Shown here: one piece after another, positions 6,084 to 7,543 of the stretch
Layout of the letters: every line of letters begins with the position of its first letter
Numbering within the stretch: position 1 is the first letter of the stretch
Assembly: GCA_026647215.1 (NCBI GenBank)
Contig: JAPKHC010000074.1
Coordinates: 1 to 7,543, forward strand
DNA from: F1-120-MAGs118 sp013360535
GTDB taxonomy: Bacteria > Planctomycetota > UBA1135 > GCA-002686595
Reading direction: 5' to 3'
Length of the DNA stretch: 7,543 nucleotides
Made by a program: the position numbers and the translations under genes
Notes under the pieces: generated by a model
Database searches by the model: none
What the model saw: only the letters and a program-made list of their open reading frames with translations
Told to the model about the DNA's origin: nothing

Positions 6084-6111
6084 GAGTTCCTACTACTGGG
6101 CGTAGGAACTC
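6084..6111. terminator. 10-bp perfect inverted repeat after the TerL gene (terminator or operator)
   Basis: GAGTTCCTAC (6084-6093) and GTAGGAACTC (6102-6111) pair perfectly around an 8-base loop, beginning 18 bases after the TerL stop. It could end TerL transcription, but no run of T follows it on the minus strand. An operator just upstream of the 298-aa gene's promoter candidate fits equally well. Confidence 0.4.
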
Positions 6112-6129
6112 CCATTTCAGCGACCGTCC

Positions 6130-7407
6130 CTACGCCCCCCACCGGGGCCCCGCCCGCCAGCACTTGAACCCGCCCCCGATCTTGCGGACCTGCCAGGCCG
6201 CGAGCGCGAGCGAGACGACGCAGTCATCGTGCTGCCCACCCGGCGCGCCGGTGCGCACGTGCCCCGACTCGGTGACCGAGTACTCGAAGCTCTCGAGCTC
6301 GTCGACCAGCTCCGGGCAGATCTCCGGCCGCGGGAGCACGAGCGTGCGCTGCTCGAGCATCAGCGAGAGGTTCTCGATGAGCGCGGCCTTGCTCTTCGCG
6401 CTGAACGGATACGGCGAGATCGCGCACCCGTCGCGACGAAGCTGCTCGTAGATCGGGTCGCCCACACCCGTGACGTCGCACGTCGCGCGCGCGCCGTTGT
6501 AGCGCTGCAGCGCCGCGCGAATGCGAGCGACTTGCAATCCCCAGTCGAGGCGGTGGAAGCGATCGACGAACACCACTTCGCGTTGCGCGTTGATGATCGT
6601 GAGCACGGAGAAATCCTCGACCTTCGCGAGGTCGAGCCCGCCGAAGTACACCTCGCCACGCTGCGGTTCCTTCCACTCGCCCGTCGCGAGTTCGCGCACG
6701 TTGCGAAAGACTGCGCCCGCGCCTTCGACGAATGCGGCGCCGTACTCCTGCTCGAACACGCGCTGCGGCAGCTTGTCGCGTTCGGCCTCGATCAGGTCGC
6801 GATCGAGCAGCGGGTTCGTCCAGCTCGGCATATTCCACGACTCGTGCTCTGCGTCGCGCGCCTGCCCCTGGCCGCGACGGAACAGGTCGTAGAAGTAGCC
6901 CTTGCCCTTCGGCGTCGAGATCAGGAGCGCCCAGCCGCGCTTGTCGATCAAGCGCTGCGACACGTGGTTCTGCCAGATGAGCGGCTTCAAGCGCGCGGCC
7001 TCGTCGACGACGACGAAGTCGAGTCCCTCGCCGAGCAAGCTCACCGGATTGTCCGCGCTCTTCGCACGGATCTCCGACACGCCGCCGGCCATGTTCCGCA
7101 GCAGGATTCGGCGCTCGGCTTCCTTCTTCTGCACGAGTCGGTGGCGCAGTCGCTCAAGCACGATCACCTCGACTTCGCGAAAAACGCGATCGGCCAGGTC
7201 GTACGTCGGTGCGACGACCCAGCCGATGGCGCTCTCCTTCGGCTCAAGCGCTGCGGCGATCGCCTCCATCGCGGCGGCCGTCGTCTTGCCCCAACGAACG
7301 CCGCACGCGACCACTCGAAAGCGCGCCGTCGAGCGGTGCACCGCGAGTTGGCCGGCGTGCGGCTCGTAGCCGAGGTCTTCGAAGAGAGCGGCCTTATCCA
7401 GTTGCAT
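6130..7407 (-). CDS. terL: Phage terminase large subunit, 425 aa
   Basis: The DNA-packaging motor subunit, which drives genome translocation into the procapsid by ATP hydrolysis and cuts the DNA concatemer. The N-terminal ATPase has a Walker A-like CGVRWGKTT (K41), an adenine-binding-region-like WVVAPTYD (63-70), a Walker B FVVVDEAAR (D135, E136) and the coupling motif LLISTPKGKGYFYDLF (161-176). The C-terminal RNase H-like nuclease shows acidic positions at D259 (GGLDLAKVEDFSVL), D311 (CDVTGVGD) and the final HDD of GGQHDDCVVSLALA (D394, D395). Its length is within the usual range and no key motif is missing, so it appears functional. The ATG has GGAG at 7415-7418, 7 bases upstream, and overlaps the preceding ORF by 14 bases. 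Unusually, no portal or capsid gene follows; the next genes are an unknown and a replication operon. Confidence 0.93.
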   Translation of the reverse strand: MQLDKAALFEDLGYEPHAGQLAVHRSTARFRVVACGVRWGKTTAAAMEAIAAALEPKESAIGWVVAPTYDLADRVFREVEVIVLERLRHRLVQKKEAERRILLRNMAGGVSEIRAKSADNPVSLLGEGLDFVVVDEAARLKPLIWQNHVSQRLIDKRGWALLISTPKGKGYFYDLFRRGQGQARDAEHESWNMPSWTNPLLDRDLIEAERDKLPQRVFEQEYGAAFVEGAGAVFRNVRELATGEWKEPQRGEVYFGGLDLAKVEDFSVLTIINAQREVVFVDRFHRLDWGLQVARIRAALQRYNGARATCDVTGVGDPIYEQLRRDGCAISPYPFSAKSKAALIENLSLMLEQRTLVLPRPEICPELVDELESFEYSVTESGHVRTGAPGGQHDDCVVSLALAAWQVRKIGGGFKCWRAGPRWGA

Positions 7408-7543
7408 CGGTGGGCTCCGCGGCGGGCTCCGACTCCGGCTCCGGGGGCTCGGACACCGCGAAGGGCTCGTTCACGTGAGGCCCGTTCACCAGGGGAACAC
7501 TCATCTTGCGCGCGCTGCCCTTGCTTAGCTCTGCCTCGCTCAC
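7394..7543 (-). CDS. C-terminal part of an upstream ORF with acidic proline-rich tail
   Basis: An open frame enters from the right edge and ends at TAA (7396-7394), 14 bases inside the TerL gene. The visible 49 residues contain ELSKGSARKMSVPLVNG and end with a Glu/Pro repeat (SEPPEPESEPAAEPTDATG). The overlap with TerL resembles the overlapping joins elsewhere in the window, which favours a real gene. By position it could be a terminase small subunit or another packaging gene, but nothing visible identifies it. The codon at the very edge is GTG, so it could be either a complete 49-residue protein or the end of a longer one; its upstream region is not in view. Confidence 0.45.
   Translation of the reverse strand: MSEAELSKGSARKMSVPLVNGPHVNEPFAVSEPPEPESEPAAEPTDATG

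Larger units (their letters stand above)
5950..6129. other. 180-bp intergenic region between TerL and the 298-aa gene
   Basis: No gene is supported here. The gap contains a 10-bp hairpin near the TerL end, a weak promoter candidate, three short GTGCG-type repeats (5994-6001, 6002-6011, 6012-6021) and the ribosome binding site of the 298-aa gene. The octamer GACCGTCC occurs near both ends (5972-5979 and 6122-6129). Confidence 0.6.

Noticed and set aside
1..7543. CRISPR array, tRNA genes, insertion sequences or attachment sites
   Set aside because: No regularly spaced repeats with unique spacers, cloverleaf-like sequence, transposase or flanking duplications were found by reading both strands.

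Overview
The window is a high-GC segment whose real genes all read on the minus strand, from right to left. Gene content points to a phage, prophage or related mobile element (phage-plasmid or satellite) of a high-GC bacterium. Evidence for this is a terminase large subunit, a MerR/excisionase-type helix-turn-helix protein, a giant primase-helicase, a TubC-like domain plus zinc-ribbon protein and a SpoVG-like protein. A myxobacterial or other high-GC Gram-negative host is a guess from composition and protein style only.

Layout in transcription order. (1) 7543-7394: the end of an ORF with an acidic, proline-rich tail, overlapping the next gene. (2) 7407-6130: TerL, with intact ATPase and nuclease motifs. 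(3) 6129-5950: a 180-bp gap with a 10-bp hairpin, short GTGCG-type repeats and a weak promoter candidate. (4) 5949-5053: a 298-residue helical protein I do not recognise. (5) 5056-4939: a short regulatory-looking gap. It holds a 33-bp double palindrome at the stop of gene 4 and a 9-bp inverted repeat abutting the start of the next gene. (6) A five-gene replication-type operon running off the left edge: HTH protein (4938-4693), 1104-residue primase-helicase (4696-1382), TubC-like/zinc-ribbon protein (1385-588, TTG start), a 157-residue small protein (601-128) and the beginning of a SpoVG-like protein (128-1).

Every junction in the operon overlaps by 1 to 14 bases. The genes from the primase onward each have a GGAGG-like site placed 7 bases before the start, so translation is probably coupled. 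The likely division of labour is control of the operon by the small HTH protein, DNA unwinding and primer synthesis by the primase-helicase, and accessory roles for the three downstream proteins.

The most striking structure is inside the 3' end of the primase gene. Two exact 27-bp arms, each made of three tandem 9-bp units (CGCAGTTTG type), face each other across a 155-bp interval. They look like replication iterons written in frame into coding DNA, and are a candidate origin or binding site for the encoded replication protein. No tRNA, rRNA, insertion sequence, CRISPR array or attachment site was seen.
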